Notes under the pieces: generated by a model
What the model saw: the letters and a program-made list of their open reading frames with translations, nothing else
Databases searched by the model: none
What the model was told of the DNA's origin: nothing
Shown: in pieces, positions 20,660 through 33,876 of the stretch
Numbering within the stretch: the stretch's first letter is position 1
Layout: every line of letters begins with the position of its first letter
DNA from: Magnolia sinica
Lineage: Eukaryota; Streptophyta; Magnoliopsida; Magnoliales; Magnoliaceae
Assembly: GCF_029962835.1 (NCBI RefSeq)
Contig: NC_080574.1
Coordinates: 41,532,501 to 41,596,500 of the forward strand
Direction: 5' to 3'
DNA length: 64,000 nt
Program-made: the position numbers and the translations under genes

Positions 20660-22772
20660 AATTCAGCCTATACTTTTTTTTTTCAAAAAATAACTTCGTA
20701 TTATATATCATCAAAGGAGAATAGATTTACAACCTAAAGCTATAAGGACAACCCTGAAATAAAAAGACGGGCTGACCTATGCAACAACACTACTGAACAA
20801 CAGAAAAGAGAAAAGAAGGGACGGGGAGAGCTAAATGGCGGTACGAATCGTTCCAAGCCCAACCTTATCGAGAAAAATTAGGCCCCTAATCTCCTTGGGT
20901 ATGGAACCAAAATGCTCATGAATGATTAACGCCTGAGACCCACTCCCTTCTTTTGCCAAGCCCTTAGCCGGATCATTACCTTCACAAAAAATGTGATTAA
21001 AGGAAAAGATTCTGGATTTTTTCAAAGAGATTATCCTGTCTACCCAAGGCTTCCATTTCCACGGGCACGTCGTTTCACCTTGCAGAATGCCTTTAGCCAA
21101 CTTTGAATCCATCTCGACAATTACCCTGTTCATACCTTTTTCTAAATATATCACCATACCGTCATAAATAGCACGCAATTCCGCGAGGTTATTCGATCCA
21201 AAACCATAACCCGCAAAGAAAGTGAAAAGAAAAGATCCATCATCCTTCCTACAAATACCACCACCGCCAAAGTTACCAGGGTTTCCCCTCGCGAACCCAT
21301 TGACATTTAATTTTACCCAACCCAGGGTTGGATGCATCCATTTGATCACCGAGGAAGCTGATCTAAGAAGCCTGGGAGAAGGAGATACTGGAGGTGCTCT
21401 GTTCCGAACAGATGGCTGAGATAGCAGCTGAAAGTTATGGAGAGTTTGCGAGGCCCACCAATTGATCCGACTAATGGAATGCCGGGCGTTCATCACCTTT
21501 TCTCCGAAGGTTGCTTCATTCCTAGCTCTCCATAATTCCCAGAGAATAAGCAGAGGGAGGGTGAATCTGATATGTTGAGGAGTGGAACCTAGCGCGTCAG
21601 CACTTCTCCATTGAAGGATTCTAGCAAGCACCGAAATTGTGGAGGAGGCAGATACGCCACAAAGCCTTTCAAAATGCGCCCAGATTTGGACCGCTTGTTG
21701 GCCCTCTAGGAAAAGGTGGTTGAGTGTCTACCTGTTGGGTAGAGAAGAACTACCCTGATGACAGCAATGGCAAATGGAAGCCAGCGCAATACCCTTTGAT
21801 TGGACTCTGCTATCAACCGGGATGGCATTTTGAAGCAGCCTCCACATGAACACAGATATTTTTGGGGGCAAATGGTTATGCCAAATCCAGTTTCCCCACT
21901 TAACAGAATTGGAGGAAACTCTGAGAATTCCACGCAGATTTTAGAGCGAAATCGCCTGACGGATCTTGGTACCAAACACAAACAGCCAGTTCGTCGGACG
22001 TAGCAAAACCCCTTGAGAAGATTTCATCTATGATATGCTGTGGCAGGAATTGAAATATCCTGGATGGAGGCAACGGGCCTGCCCTGCCCAGAAGGTCCTT
22101 CACCTGCAGATCACGCAATTCATTTGGGATCTGTCCTTCTACGTACTGCTCCAACGGACCCAAATCACACCAGTTGTCTCTCTAGACATTTGCTTCTCCT
22201 CGTCCCACTGTCCAGTGGGAATATTCTTGGATAATAGGGAGGAATGCCCTGATTTTCTTCCAGATTGGAGAGGCGTTTTGTTGGGCTGACGTAGCTTGGA
22301 TCTCCTGCAAATCTCTGGCGTGTTTAAGATGCATCAGATTAGCCCAAGGCCCCTACGTATTTCCATGTTTGAAATTCGAAGAAAGCTTTAAGCGAAGGAC
22401 ATTTAAGACCTCCCTAAGATTTCGAATTCCTAGACCCCCCTCTTCTTTTGGTTTGGAAGCTTTTTTCCACGCAATCTAATGAAACTTCTTCTTTCCTTCG
22501 GCCCAGCCTCAAAAGAAATTAGCAAACTGACTTTCTAGTTTTTGAATTACCTGGGTAGGAATGTGCAAAGCTGCTATTATATGGATCGGATAATTTGCTA
22601 AGACATGGCGGATCAGCGTCGCTCGACCAGCCTGAGAAATGTGTCTGGCCGCCCAGCCCGCAACTCTATTGCTGACCTTGTTTAGTAAGACTTGAAAATC
22701 TGAAGATTTAATTCTCCCTCTGAGTAAAGGGGCCCCCAAGTAAATCATACCATACCAAATTCAGCCTATACT
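20660..22772 (-). mobile_element. 5'-truncated LINE (L1-type with RNase H), with 15-bp TSD
   Basis: The insertion lies between two exact copies of AATTCAGCCTATACT (20660-20674 and 22758-22772), a typical LINE target duplication. A T10 run at the left is the poly(A) tail, so the element reads on the minus strand. From its 5' end it carries the late RT region (22748-22509: GWAARHISQAGRATLIRHVL), the zf-RVT linker domain (22163 downward: DLLGRAGPLPPS, KSAWNSQSFLQF) and an RNase H domain (21631-20831: WVKLNVNGFARGNPGNFGGG, NNLAELRAIYDGM, VEMDSKLAKG). The endonuclease and the RT catalytic core are missing. Frames are broken by stops. It is inserted in GLR intron 1 in antisense. Confidence 0.9.
20831..21631 (-). 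pseudogene. LINE RNase H domain (266-aa frame)
   Basis: The longest intact frame in this LINE. It has an upstream helical linker (LPLLILWELWRARNEATFGE), then an RVT_3-type RNase H with VNGFARGNPG, where N replaces the usual catalytic D of 'NVDGA', then LAELRAIYDGM, MDSKLA and the late HIFCEGNDPAKGLAK segment. The Asp-to-Asn change at the first catalytic position suggests it is inactive even where the frame is open. Confidence 0.8.
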
Positions 22773-23500
22773 AGTATCTAAGCCATCTCTACCATTTAAG
22801 ATTGACAGAATAGAGTTTTCATCCGAGATTTACGATCGTCTTCTCCTTGGAGGAGTATCCTAGCTCTCCTTTCCTTCTCCTACATCTCCATGTGCATTGG
22901 CGACAATCTGGTCATCCATCTTACCTCACATCTCCTACTTATGGTTTAGGCAATTCCCTATGGTATGCTCTATACCTTACAATGCATTAGGATCCAGTGT
23001 ATTGTAAGTCGAGTCCTGTTTGGACCTTTTTGTTTCTTTGATCATTTGCAAACTGCATTAGTTTGTTTTTTACCGGTAGATACACCTCCTTGAGCTCACC
23101 CTATGTTGAGACATTGCGATCTTCTTAGTGGTGATTTGAGCGGATAGCAATATATTAGATCATCAATCTACATTAATTGTTACATCATTCCCATATTGCA
23201 TCTACTTTTTATTTCTTTTCTTTGTGACTACTATATTCTTTGAACCTACCCTAAGTTGAGACATTGTGATTTCCTTACCGGTAATTTAGGAGAATGGTAG
23301 CTTAGTAATTATTTTAGCATTGTCAGTAACTAGTACATTAATATAAGGCTTTTTGAAATCCTGAAAATCTTAAAAATTAAAATTCTAAATTCTGTAAAGA
23401 CCATGCGCAAATATTAACGGTTGAGGTACCTAACCCATTCGATCATTTCTTTTTATCGTATATTAAAGGACGTAGCTAATGCATGGAACTCTAAATGCAG
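22773..23500. other. End of GLR intron 1
   Basis: No gene. It contains a diverged repeat of about 60 bp, twice, near 23092 and 23234 (CACCCTATGTTGAGACATTG versus TACCCTAAGTTGAGACATTG), and ends at the exon 2 acceptor. Confidence 0.55.
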
Positions 23501-24822
23501 CAATGTGCCTCATCAACGATCAGCACGTGCAAGCAATCCTTGGTCTCCACACCTGGGAGGAGACAATGTTCGTGGCCCAGCTTGGTGACAGATCCCACGT
23601 GCCAATTCTTTCCTTAGCTGACGATGCCCCACCTTCGTCCCCTCACCAACCATTCCTAGTTCAAATGGCCCCCAGTCACCGGTCCCAAATGCAAGCTGTG
23701 GCCGCTATCGTTGGTTCATGGGAGTGGCAGAGGGTGGTGGTCATCTACGAAGACTACAACTACGCCGCAGCCGGAGACATCGCCGATCTTGCGGATGCCC
23801 TCCAAGAAGTGAACTCCAATATCGACCGTCGATCAGTCTTCCCCTTCTTTGCCTCCCAACAGGACTTAATCATTGCAATTCAAGAAGAGTTGGACACCTT
23901 GAAAAGCATGCAATCTAGGGTATTTATTGTCCACTCATCATTCACCTTCGCTGTTCAATTGTTCTCACAGGCCAAGAACATGGGAATGATGGGAAGAGAT
24001 TATGTGTGGATCACCACAGACAGCATTACAAATCTCTTGAACACCGCCAACCTGTCCATTATTTCTTCCATGCAAGGTGTTGTCGGTGTCAGGAGCTACT
24101 TCCCGCGGACCAGTTGGCAGTTTAAGGATTTTTGCATCCGATTCCGGCAACGTTTTCGTAAGAAATATCCCATAGAAGATAACTCAGAACCCAGTAGTTT
24201 TGGAGCCCGAGCATATGATGCTGCATGGGTTGTGGCTCAAGCCATGGAAGGGCTTGGAGAAGGAGCTTGGTCAAAAAGTCAATGGTCAAACAGTTCTACC
24301 GTGTTGACTGATCTTAGGGTTTTCTCAGAGGGTAAACAGTTGCTACGACGTATTGTATGGAGTAATTCAGCTAGATTAAGTGGCCATATCCGCTTCTTAA
24401 AGGGTAGATTGGTGCAAGCGGCTGCTCTTGAGATTGTTAATGTGGTGGGAAGAAGTTACAGAGAACTTGGATTTTGGTCACAACAATCTGGTTTTTTTGG
24501 CATGGATGGAGTAGAACTGAACAACAGCACATTTATGCCCATTTTGGGCCATGTGTTTTGGCCGGGGGGCTCTTATGTGCGCCCTAGAGGATGGGCCACC
24601 CCAACAACCGCAAAGCCTCTGCGGATCGGAGTTCCTGAGAAAAGTTCATTTAGCGAGTTTGTAAAGACGAGATTCAATGCAACTTCGAATGAATCATATT
24701 TTGAGGGCTTCTCCATCGATGTTTTCCGGAATGTTGTGAGCAACTTGCCGTATGATTTACCTTACAAGTTCGAACCTTACAGGGGCACCTATGACTCTAT
24801 GGTTGAGAAGATTCATCTCAAG
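23501..24822 (+). CDS. GLR gene exon 2: amino-terminal domain and start of S1
   Basis: Residues 95-535. The acceptor is AAATGCAG|CAATG and the donor is CTCAAG|GTTAGT. The exon holds most of the receptor-family ligand-binding region (ANF type): DQHVQAILG, PILSLADDAP, WEWQRVVVIYEDYNY, GRDYVWITTDSITNLL, GARAYDAAWVVAQAMEGLG, SGHIRFLKGRL. The glutamate-binding S1 lobe begins at about residue 466 (KPLRIGVPEKSSFSEF) and runs through FEGFSIDVFRNVVSNLPYDL. The frame is open over all 1322 nt. The sequence is most like clade-II plant GLRs. Plant GLRs are amino-acid-gated, Ca2+-permeable channels of plasma and endomembranes used in wound and defence signalling; which ligand this one binds cannot be read from the sequence. 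Confidence 0.92.
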
Positions 24823-25474
24823 GTTAGTTATTTCTTTATTTTTTTAATCGTAAGCCTTTCATTGACTAACCGACAGCTGGCGTATGCTTTTAATCGTAAG
24901 CCTTCACTTCATCCTCTTTGGAAATGGGAGGTATTACTATAAGGAAAAAAAAAAAAGAAGTTATTTATTTATTTATTTATTTATTTATTTTAACATGGCC
25001 TCAAATATTATTGATTAAAATAATAATAATAATAATAATAATAAATATAAATAAAACCGGATGTACAACTGCAAACTTCGGACAGGCCTAACAAACAAAA
25101 CGGGACCCACCCATCGTATACCAATAGACACCGCTACAAAGAAAACTACACGACCAGCCAACCAACAAAGACTCAATCGAAAGGGAGCACAACCAGAGAG
25201 CCCCCACGGCTCTTTTTTATTATTATTATTTTTTTTATTTTTATTTTTATTTTTTATAAAGGAAAAGTGGAATCAGTCCACTACCAATTAATAAATGAAC
25301 ATGGGATATACAACCATCATGGCTGGGCCTAACAAAAAGGAATTGGACCCATCCTATCATATGAGACCTATACAAGGCTAAACAGAAAACGAGAGAAAGA
25401 AGACGCTCCTAGAGAAGCAGGAGGGGCTGATCAAGGCGAGCCGAAACACTCAAGGAAGGCAGGTCTTCACCGAG
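24823..25474. other. Start of GLR intron 2, low-complexity and LINE-tail-like sequence
   Basis: It contains (TTTA)n (24961-24990), (AAT)n (25016-25042) and a T-rich run (25215-25258). The text after each tract (ACCGGATGTACAACTGC; GAACATGGGATATACAACC) resembles antisense LINE 3' ends, but no coding part is present. That identification is tentative. Confidence 0.4.
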
Positions 25475-25479
25475 CGAAG

Positions 25480-26952
25480 TGTTCACCACCCCACGTATAG
25501 GGTTGTGATGTAGTAATAATCTCGGTAAGACTGAGGTCGAATCCACGGGGACTGAACCTTGTACGTAATTTGAAAGTAACTCGAACTAGAACTATGTGAA
25601 GATATAATCTAAATTAGAAAATTTTAAATGAATATTGGTGAAATATTAGACTAAAACTTGTAAAATTCAAAGGTGGGAAACTAGGGTGCCAAGGATCCAC
25701 TTGTAGAGATCAAGGAGATCTATGCTTGATTTAAGAACACAACTGGATTCAGAGTCCCATCTTCATCCAATTGGAAGATAATTCATTAAAAACCAAATCT
25801 AAACTTCCTTTGATTCAGTTTTCAATAGCAGATAGGTATGAGAATTAGAATTGATTCCATCATAAAACCATGCCTATGAGACAAAGCAAACAACAAAATT
25901 TAACCAATCCACCACCAATTTAAGAGAGTTACAAACGTTAGGAACGATTCCATCATCCAACCATGCTCAGGAGACGATGGTAAACAACAGGGCCTCGTAT
26001 ATTCACAATCTCATAATGAAAAGAACATACTCAAAGCTATTGCAGATCTACTATAATTTGAGTCACAATAAACCATTAAAAACTAAAAATATATCTTATA
26101 ATCAAACTAGTATCAAAGAGAGCTCATTGCATGAATCAAAATCATAGAAACTCACCCATCACGCTACAAGCTTCACCTCTTAGTCATAGCTAAGAGGTTT
26201 AGCCAATCATAGGCATAATTAGGCTAAAAATCTCTTAGAAAACAATAAAGGAAGGAAAAAGAAAAGCAAGGAGAAAGAACAAAAAAAAACTCCCAGCTAC
26301 TAGCCGTCCACCTCTCTCTTTACATCCTTGAATTGCCTCCACGGCTGCCCACGTCCAAGATATCATTCCAAAGCTCTCTCTCTCACATCTCCTTTTATAG
26401 CAACAGGGAGCAAGGTCGGTTTGGAGTTGGACGAACCGACTTTGCTTACACACGAGGGTTGCGCTGAGCTCTCAGTGGGACTTACAATGATATTTTCAGT
26501 GGAATCCACCCCATCCATTAAATTCCTAGCGAAAAATCAGTCGGGAAGGAGTGGTTTTGGTCGAGTTTTAGTGCAGTCCACTGTATAAAATCAATTCACC
26601 ATCCATCCTACGTTTTCTAGACTATATAAAATCAATTTGCCGTCCATCCTAAGTTTCGAGATGAATGGATGGTGGGAACCCTGTGATCTTGCATTTTCAG
26701 GCTTGTTTAATGTAAGTGGCTTGATTTTTTCAGATCTCTGGCATGTAAATTCTTCGATTTCGGTCCTCTAAGGTCCGTCCCTTACCTTGGTAATTTCTGA
26801 GCATTAAATCCAGGCTTTTAATACCCTTTTCAGTCCAAGCTCTTTGAATTCTCCTTACAACAAAACACGATTAAAATAGGACGTTAAGCATTATCATGTA
26901 CGTAAAATCAGGTAATAACTGGGGTCTAATATGCAATATTTGACCCTCAACA
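25480..26952 (-). repeat. 3' LTR of the LARD-like element (1473 bp)
   Basis: Left-hand copy in window coordinates, 3' LTR by element orientation. It lacks about 270 bp present in the other copy (around 31700-31990). Confidence 0.88.
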
Positions 26953-28068
26953 CAATCCCCAACCAGCATTTTACTAATCTTGAGCACAGTATGCGAAAAA
27001 TAATTTACAAATTACGGGACAATTTCTATAAAACCGAGTGATATGTGAAAAAAAATCCGGTCAATAGAATTCTAGGATTCATGAATGTTGGGCATTATTT
27101 TCTCATAGACTCAAGCGCATAGTAAACTTTATAGTCAAGTTTAAAGCATTAATATATCTATCAGAAGAATTCTAAACATTGAGTTCCATGGGTGTACAGT
27201 GCAACCTTGATTTATCACTATTAAAGTTCTAATCGTCAATTTTCATGATAACATTGATATCCAAAAGGAACACTCCGGATAACCGAACCTAAACCAAAAC
27301 TTGTCTTACAGTTCAATTTCTTTTTAATTGACAGCTTTCACGCCGTGTTAACCTTGGAAAATCGAACCCTCACCTATAGGGAGCAGACCTATGGTGAACA
27401 CCATTCGCCCACAACCACATTTATCGGGTAGAGTTAAGGAGGGAAATCGAACCATCACCTATAGGGAGTAAACCTATGGTGAAGATCATTCGCCCAACCC
27501 TTTCTAAGGACACCTTTTTTTTTTAATATGATGGACAAATTCCTCGGGTTAGCTCCTTCCATGTCTAATAACTATCAGGTTAACAATTCAATATCGAACT
27601 GAAGCCTTAATGTATAAGATAGGTGTGACATGTGAAATCATGAATCAATCAATATTTAAAACTTCTAATCATGGATTAACAATTCGACTTAACTATGAAA
27701 TCTAACAGATGGCTGAATCCAAGAGTCATAAATTAGCAACATTACGTATCTTATAATTTTAAATCAAAAGATGGCCGTCAACATCACTTCGAATTCACAA
27801 GAATTTTCATAAAAATTTAAAAAAATTTCACAATTTTTGCACATGAGACAACGAATGTAAAGGAGAAGTGATGGAAAGATAATACCTGATAATGGAATTA
27901 AGCGGCTTCTTCCAAAGAGATCTCAGCAAACTATCCTAAAACAACTGGCAAGCAAACTATCCTAACGGCATAAAGCCGACTAACCTAGAATGATATAAAG
28001 TAAACTACCCTAGTCCTATGAAAGTAGGGAAAAAGTTACTTAGTCATGCCACAAAGTTCCTCTTCCGG

Positions 28069-29820
28069 CTAATATCTTGATAAATTTCTCAGTAGGATTT
28101 TCAACAAGATCATCCAAAAACCCTTTTTACAATAGGCTTGGATGCCTTGGAGCATGAATTTCCAGAGAAATTTATGGACCTCAGCATGAAATTGTCGCTG
28201 AATCGCTTGAGGTATCCAAAGTATATATGATTCACCTGTGACTGAAAAAGTTTCAGAGTTAGTATCCCATGGTGAATCAGAAACTACAAGTAAATATAAT
28301 TCAAAAAAATTCTCAGCAGATGATGTAGTCTCAACACAATCCGAAGTTTCAGACTTCTGTTCAATTTTCAGCTCCTTTTTTAATGATAAACATTCAAGAT
28401 CTGGTGAAGAAGGGGCTTCTCGGTCCGTGACAACTACCGAGATATTGTCTTGCAAGGCATTCACTATGTCTCTTATCATGAGATCGTTTTAAGTGTGCTA
28501 AGCAATCATCTAAAGAGTTGAAAAATTCAGTTGAGAGACTCATTTTCCATATTAAAGTTTGTGATGATCTGCCCAAGGATTCCATCGTCTCTAAAAGTAG
28601 ATGGACGCATGCTCTCTTGCTCTTACCCTGCACAAACAGATTAAAAATCAACAAGGGAAGCATTGACGTGAAAACTTTGTTCATTGAAACTATTTAGTTG
28701 AGGCATTGAATCATCAAATGTGTACAGCTCAGATGATGATCTCAATTGTGTGGTTTCAAATTCTAGAGTTGTATCAAGCAACTCGTCCCCCTCCTGAATC
28801 ATATCATCATTCAATTCAGGGGAGTGGTCCAAATATGTCTCACAAGAGTTAGAGGGGTCGGTTAAAAGGGGTTCATTCTCTACATTTAAATTAGTCATGT
28901 TAAATGGGTGGAGTAAATCATTATGATCAACCACTTCCTATTCCCTTGATCATTGACCTGGACCATACTTGAGATTGATTCCAAGGGAATTTGGGTTACA
29001 CATTCATAATCGTCATCCCAATACTCATCATCGTCTAATTCCGTGTAATGCACACTTGGGATGGGATCACATTCCTTACATTCTCTTTCTAAATTGGGTT
29101 GATGTTTGAATAAACTGACCTCTCCCTCATCATTGAAACCTAGAGTGTTATGTGAGTGAAGTGTGTCATCATCATTATATTTGAAAGACACCCACATCTC
29201 TTGATCATTCTTTTGAACCGTCATTGAGATTGACTCTTCGAAAAATTGAACCATATGCTCATTAACGGAATCCAACTCTTCATTCCAAATTCCAAAGTTC
29301 TTTAAAAATGAGTTAGCTAGGATCACTTTCCTCACATTTTATTTCTGGATTGGGTTGTGGTTGGGATGAATGAGCTTCCTCTATCTTATCAAGGCGTGAA
29401 TTAAATGCTTCCAACGTTTTTCTAATTTCCGCAAGATAGTCCATGTTACGCTGAAATGAATCCTCTTGGATCGTTTCTGATTGGATCTTAAAGGTAGGGT
29501 ATCCAAGATAATAATCATTATAAAATGTTGTTGGTTCATCTTCCCAATTTTGATGTTTTCACTGGTTATAGTCATACTGATTATATGTGAGAGAATATGA
29601 TGGTTGATAATAGTCCTCATTCCCATAATTATGATCGTGTAAGGACTTATTAACCGATAGAGTATAATATTCCAGTTGGTTCTCGATGATGGTTTTAGAA
29701 AAATCTTGAGATATAGGTTGAATTACATCATAATCATTATGCATCCCTCCCCATTATCACTTATCCATCTCAACATAGTGACGTACCCGCTCATCCATGG
29801 TGAAACCTTAAACTCTAAAT
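28069..29820 (-). pseudogene. Broken acidic reading frames in the LARD-like interior
   Basis: Minus-strand frames between 29820 and 28069 appear to be parts of one former protein: a start MDERVRHYVEMDK, a Tyr/Asn/Asp-rich part (NYGNEDYYQPSYSLTYNQ), a part with ELDDDEYWDDDYECVTQIPL, and NELDS-type acidic segments down to 28069. It is strongly acidic and rich in Asp, Glu, Asn and Tyr. There is no zinc knuckle, protease or polymerase motif. I do not recognise the family. It could be the diverged cargo or gag-like ORF of the element, and it is interrupted by several stops and shifts. Confidence 0.45.
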
Positions 29821-30540
29821 CTAATCCTAAAAGAAAATAAAAGAAAAATCCTATAGCAATAAGAGATCTAGATAGAGAAGAAGTTAGAAAGAAGTTAGTA
29901 GATTGGAGGTTTCAATGTTAGATCCTGCAGAACAAAACAAAACAAGTTAATTTCTAAAACAGAAATTCTAAAATTAGAAAGTTTCTAAAAATAAAAATAG
30001 AAAAGATGAGTAAACTAGAAAAAGGAAAGTTTTTAAACCTAGAAATAGAAAGCTAAGTTAGTTTCTAAAAAGAAAAGTTCTAAAATAAGAAAGTTTCTAT
30101 AAAAAAAAAAAAAAAAAAAAAAAAAAGAAAAAAAAAGAAGAAGAAGAAGAAGATGAGTTAGTTTCTATGACTTAAAAAAAAAAAAAAAAAAAAAAGAAGA
30201 AAAGAAAACGAAATAACTAACCTAGTTTCTAAAAATTAATCAGGAAGGTTCTAAACCTAGAATTAAAAAGTTTCTAAAACAAGTTAGGTAAGTAAACTAA
30301 TTTCTAAAAAAGGGGAGTTTCTAAAAATAGAAAATAAAACCCTAATCCTAAAAATAGAAAAATAGAAAAATTAGAAAGAGATTACCAATTTAGAAAGTTT
30401 ATGTCAAGATCCTACAAAACAGGAAAGTTAGGTTAGTTTATAAAAATCAAACAGAAAAACCTAAACCTAGAATTGAAACTAGAAAAAAAATCTTAATGTT
30501 AACCTAATTCTAAAACTAGTTAATCTCAGAAAAATGTAAC

Positions 30541-30564
30541 CGTCAATCCCCGGCAACGGCGCCA
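30541..30564 (-). other. Primer-binding site complementary to tRNA-Asp
   Basis: The + strand carries the last 19 nt of a plant tRNA-Asp including CCA (ATCCCCGGCAACGGCGCCA). The minus strand is therefore a tRNA-Asp primer site, 6 bp from the right-hand LTR. No other part of a tRNA is present, so it is not a tRNA gene. Confidence 0.9.
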
Positions 30565-30570
30565 AAAACT

Positions 30571-32310
30571 TGTTCACCACCCTAAGTATAGGGTTATGAT
30601 GTAGTAATAATCTCGGTAAGACCAAGGTCGAATCCACATAGACTGAACCTTGTACGTTATCTGAAAGTAACTCGAAATAGAACTAGGCGAAGAAGTAATC
30701 TAAATCAGGAAATTTTAAGGGAATAATGGTGAAATATTAAACTAAAACTTGTAGAATTTAAAGGTGGGAAACTAGGGTGCCAAGGATCCACTTCTAGAGA
30801 TCAGTGAGATCTTTGCTTGATTCAAGAACACAACTGAAATCAGAGTCCCATCTTCATCCAATTGGAAGATAATTCATTAAAAACCAAATCTGAACTTCCT
30901 TTGATCTAGTTTTCAATAGCAAATAGGTATGAGAATTAGAATTGATTCCATCACAAAACCATGCCCATGAGACAAAGCAAATAATAAAATTTAACCAATC
31001 CACAACCAATCTAAGAGAGTTAACGAGTTACGAATGTTAGGAAGAATTCTATCATCCAACCGTGCCCAGGAGACGATGGTGAACAACAGGGCCTCCTAGA
31101 TTCAAAATATCATAATGAAAAGAACATACTCAAAGTTATTGCAGATCTACTGTAATTTGAGTCACAATAAACTATTAAAAACTGAAAGTATATCTTATAA
31201 TCAAACTAGTATCAGAGAGAGCTCATCGCATGAATCAAAGCCATAAAAACTCACCCATCAAGCTACAAGCTTCACCTCTTAGCCCTAGCTTAAGAGGTTT
31301 AGCCAATCATAGGCATAATTAGCTAAAAATCTCTTAGAAAACGATAAAGGAAGGAAAAAGAAAAACAAGGAGAAAGAACAAAAAAAAATTCCCAGTTGCT
31401 GGCTATCCACCCTCTCTCTTCACGTCCTTGAATTGCCTCCACGGCTGCCCACATCCAAGATATCATGCCAAAGCTCTCTCTCATGTCTCCTTTTATAGCA
31501 ACAGGGAGCAAGGTCGGTTTAGAGTCGAACAAACCGACTTTGCTTACACATGAGGGCTGTGCTGAGCTCCTAGTGGGACCTGCAATGATATTTTCGGTGG
31601 AATCCATCCTGTTCATTGAAGTCCTAGCGAAAAACTAGTCAAGAAGGAGTGGTTTTAATTGAGTTTTAGTGTGGTCCACTATATAAAATCAATTCGCCGT
31701 CCATCCTGTATTTTCTGACGATCCATGTGTGTACATGTGCATGAGAACAAAAGGAAAGCATGGCTGGGGTCATCTTCACCTCATGAGTCGATTGAACAGG
31801 TCAGATCATCCAATAAAATGATGAATGGGGCCCACTATCAAAATCCAATTGACTCGGGTGCATCCGCTGGGCATTTTACGCGAAAAGGGCCATGTTTAGA
31901 TGTTTTGTTCAAAAAATAGGTGGGGCCCATTTACACAAAGATCCAAGGGCTGAAATTCGACGTGTATGGTTAATTTATGGTCCTCAGGATAGATATAAAG
32001 TTTCGAGCCGAACGGATGGTGGGAATCCTGTGATCTTGCTTTCTAGATGATTTTCAGGCCCATTTAACGTGAGTGGCTTGATTTTCTCGGATCTCGGGCA
32101 TGTAAATTCTTTGATTTTGGTCCCCTGGGGTCCATCCCTTGCCTTGGTGATTTCTAAGTGTAAAATCCAGGCTTTTAATACCCTTTTCAGTCCAAGCTCT
32201 TTGAATTTACCTTGCAACAAAAACACGATTAAAATAGGACGTTAAGCATTATCACGTACGTAAAATAAGGTAATAATTGGGGTCTAATATGCAATATTTG
32301 ACCCTCAACA
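30571..32310 (-). repeat. 5' LTR of the LARD-like element (1740 bp)
   Basis: Right-hand copy, adjacent to the primer-binding site, therefore the 5' LTR by element orientation. It keeps the segment deleted in the left copy. Confidence 0.88.
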
Positions 32311-32315
32311 CGAAG

Positions 32316-33324
32316 CAACCACAACTCAGCTACCCAAGAAAGAGAAGAGATCCAGCAGCCTCAAAGTGGAGCTGCACACAGCTTTTTTTTAGGGGGGGGA
32401 GGAATAGACTGGATGATAGTAGTCTCGTCAGCAGGTACAGATGATAAGGGGCCTGAGAGCCCCCATAGCTCAAAAATCACTATAGCATGAGACGTAGTTA
32501 TAGTTGTAATTCACATTATGGATGTAGTTGTAGTTGTGTGAATGAATAAACGGTTAATATCAATAATAGGTTACAACCTACCTAAAGAATAAATTCCATT
32601 CTATCATATTCATGTGACATCCAACCCCTCCAATACATTAGACTGACCATAAGGGATCATCTTGTGCAGAAATTAGCCCCACACTATTGTACAGAAACTG
32701 TTCTCATTTTTGAAGATTTTTTCATGTTATTTTATGTTAATCAAATTGATTATATTGTTTGCATAAGGTTAATAACTTGCACTTAGTACATAAGGATTTT
32801 AAATATGTTGTTGGTGGACTTAGGTATGCCCTTTTTTTGGGGTGGATTTGGGTATGCCCTCTTACAAATAACATGTGTTAAGAAAATGAACACAAGCAAA
32901 TAAAATGGAACACAGCTCTAAAACTCTTTTTTTTTTTTTGCCCAAGAACTGTGTATCAATTGAGTTCTTAAGCTCGCATCAAGTTGACTAAGGCAATGAG
33001 CAAGTTTTTAATCCCACGACTTCTTTGAGAGAGGAGTGTTGGGGATTATGCTGTGGAATCACATAGATATGGATCCAGGATAGCAATCCAAGAGCACCAA
33101 GCAAACACAAGAGAACACAAAGATTTAACATCGAAAATACTTTGGGAAAAAAACCACCGTATAAAGTGATAAATCTTCATTATGAAAGCAGAAATTACAA
33201 TGAGAAAGAACTTACCAGACTTGAGTAATCCTCAAATCTCTCCCTTGCTCTACCCTTTTAGAAACTCTAGAACCCTTTTAGAAATCCTTAGAACCCCTTA
33301 GAATGCCTCCCAATCTCATTTATA

Positions 33325-33393
<69 letters not shown>

Positions 33394-33835
33394 GTAGAAA
33401 GAATATATATATTTCAAGTATTATCATCATCGTCATCATGGAATCCTTATCCTAACTAACTAGGGTCAGCTACACAAATCTTTTTATCCCATATTTGGGC
33501 TCTTATACATTATTGATATTTTAAACATTTTATTTCTCTAAATATAATTAATTGAATTATTAAATATCGACTTAAGTAAATACTTGTCCACATCTCTGAG
33601 TTGAATTTTAAACATTTTATTTTTCTAAATATAATTAGTTGAATTATTAAATATCAACTTAAGTAAATACATGTCCACATCTCTAAGTTGACCGAACAAG
33701 CTTGAGTATTAAGTTCGTGAAACGTAATAATAGGTAGGCCCTACTATTAAAAAAAAAAAGAAGAAGAAGAAGATAAAAAGGTGGGCCCTGCTTTTTCGTC
33801 TATTAGAGCCCTACCCGAATGTGTCTATGTTGTAT

Positions 33836-33876
<41 letters not shown>

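Larger units (their letters stand above)
25475..32315 (-). mobile_element. LARD-like LTR retrotransposon, complete with TSD, tRNA-Asp primer
   Basis: Two LTRs, 25480-26952 and 30571-32310, share the termini TGTTGAGGGTC...GTGGTGAACA (minus orientation). Exact 5-bp duplications CGAAG flank the element (25475-25479 and 32311-32315). Next to the right-hand LTR, 30541-30564 reads ATCCCCGGCAACGGCGCCA, identical to the 3' end of a plant tRNA-Asp, so its complement is the primer-binding site and the element reads on the minus strand. The 3.6-kb interior has no recognisable gag, protease, RT, RNase H or integrase, only broken acidic frames. This fits a non-autonomous large retrotransposon derivative mobilised by an autonomous relative, perhaps Athila-like, a lineage that uses this primer. 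Confidence 0.9.

Noticed and set aside
23479..23500. ATG at 23479 as the GLR start
   Set aside because: The acceptor at 23500 joins exon 1 in correct phase and restores the family sequence; starting here would drop the signal peptide.
30541..30564. Match to the 3' end of tRNA-Asp, possible tRNA gene
   Set aside because: Only the last 19 nt match and it sits next to an LTR, so it is a primer-binding site.
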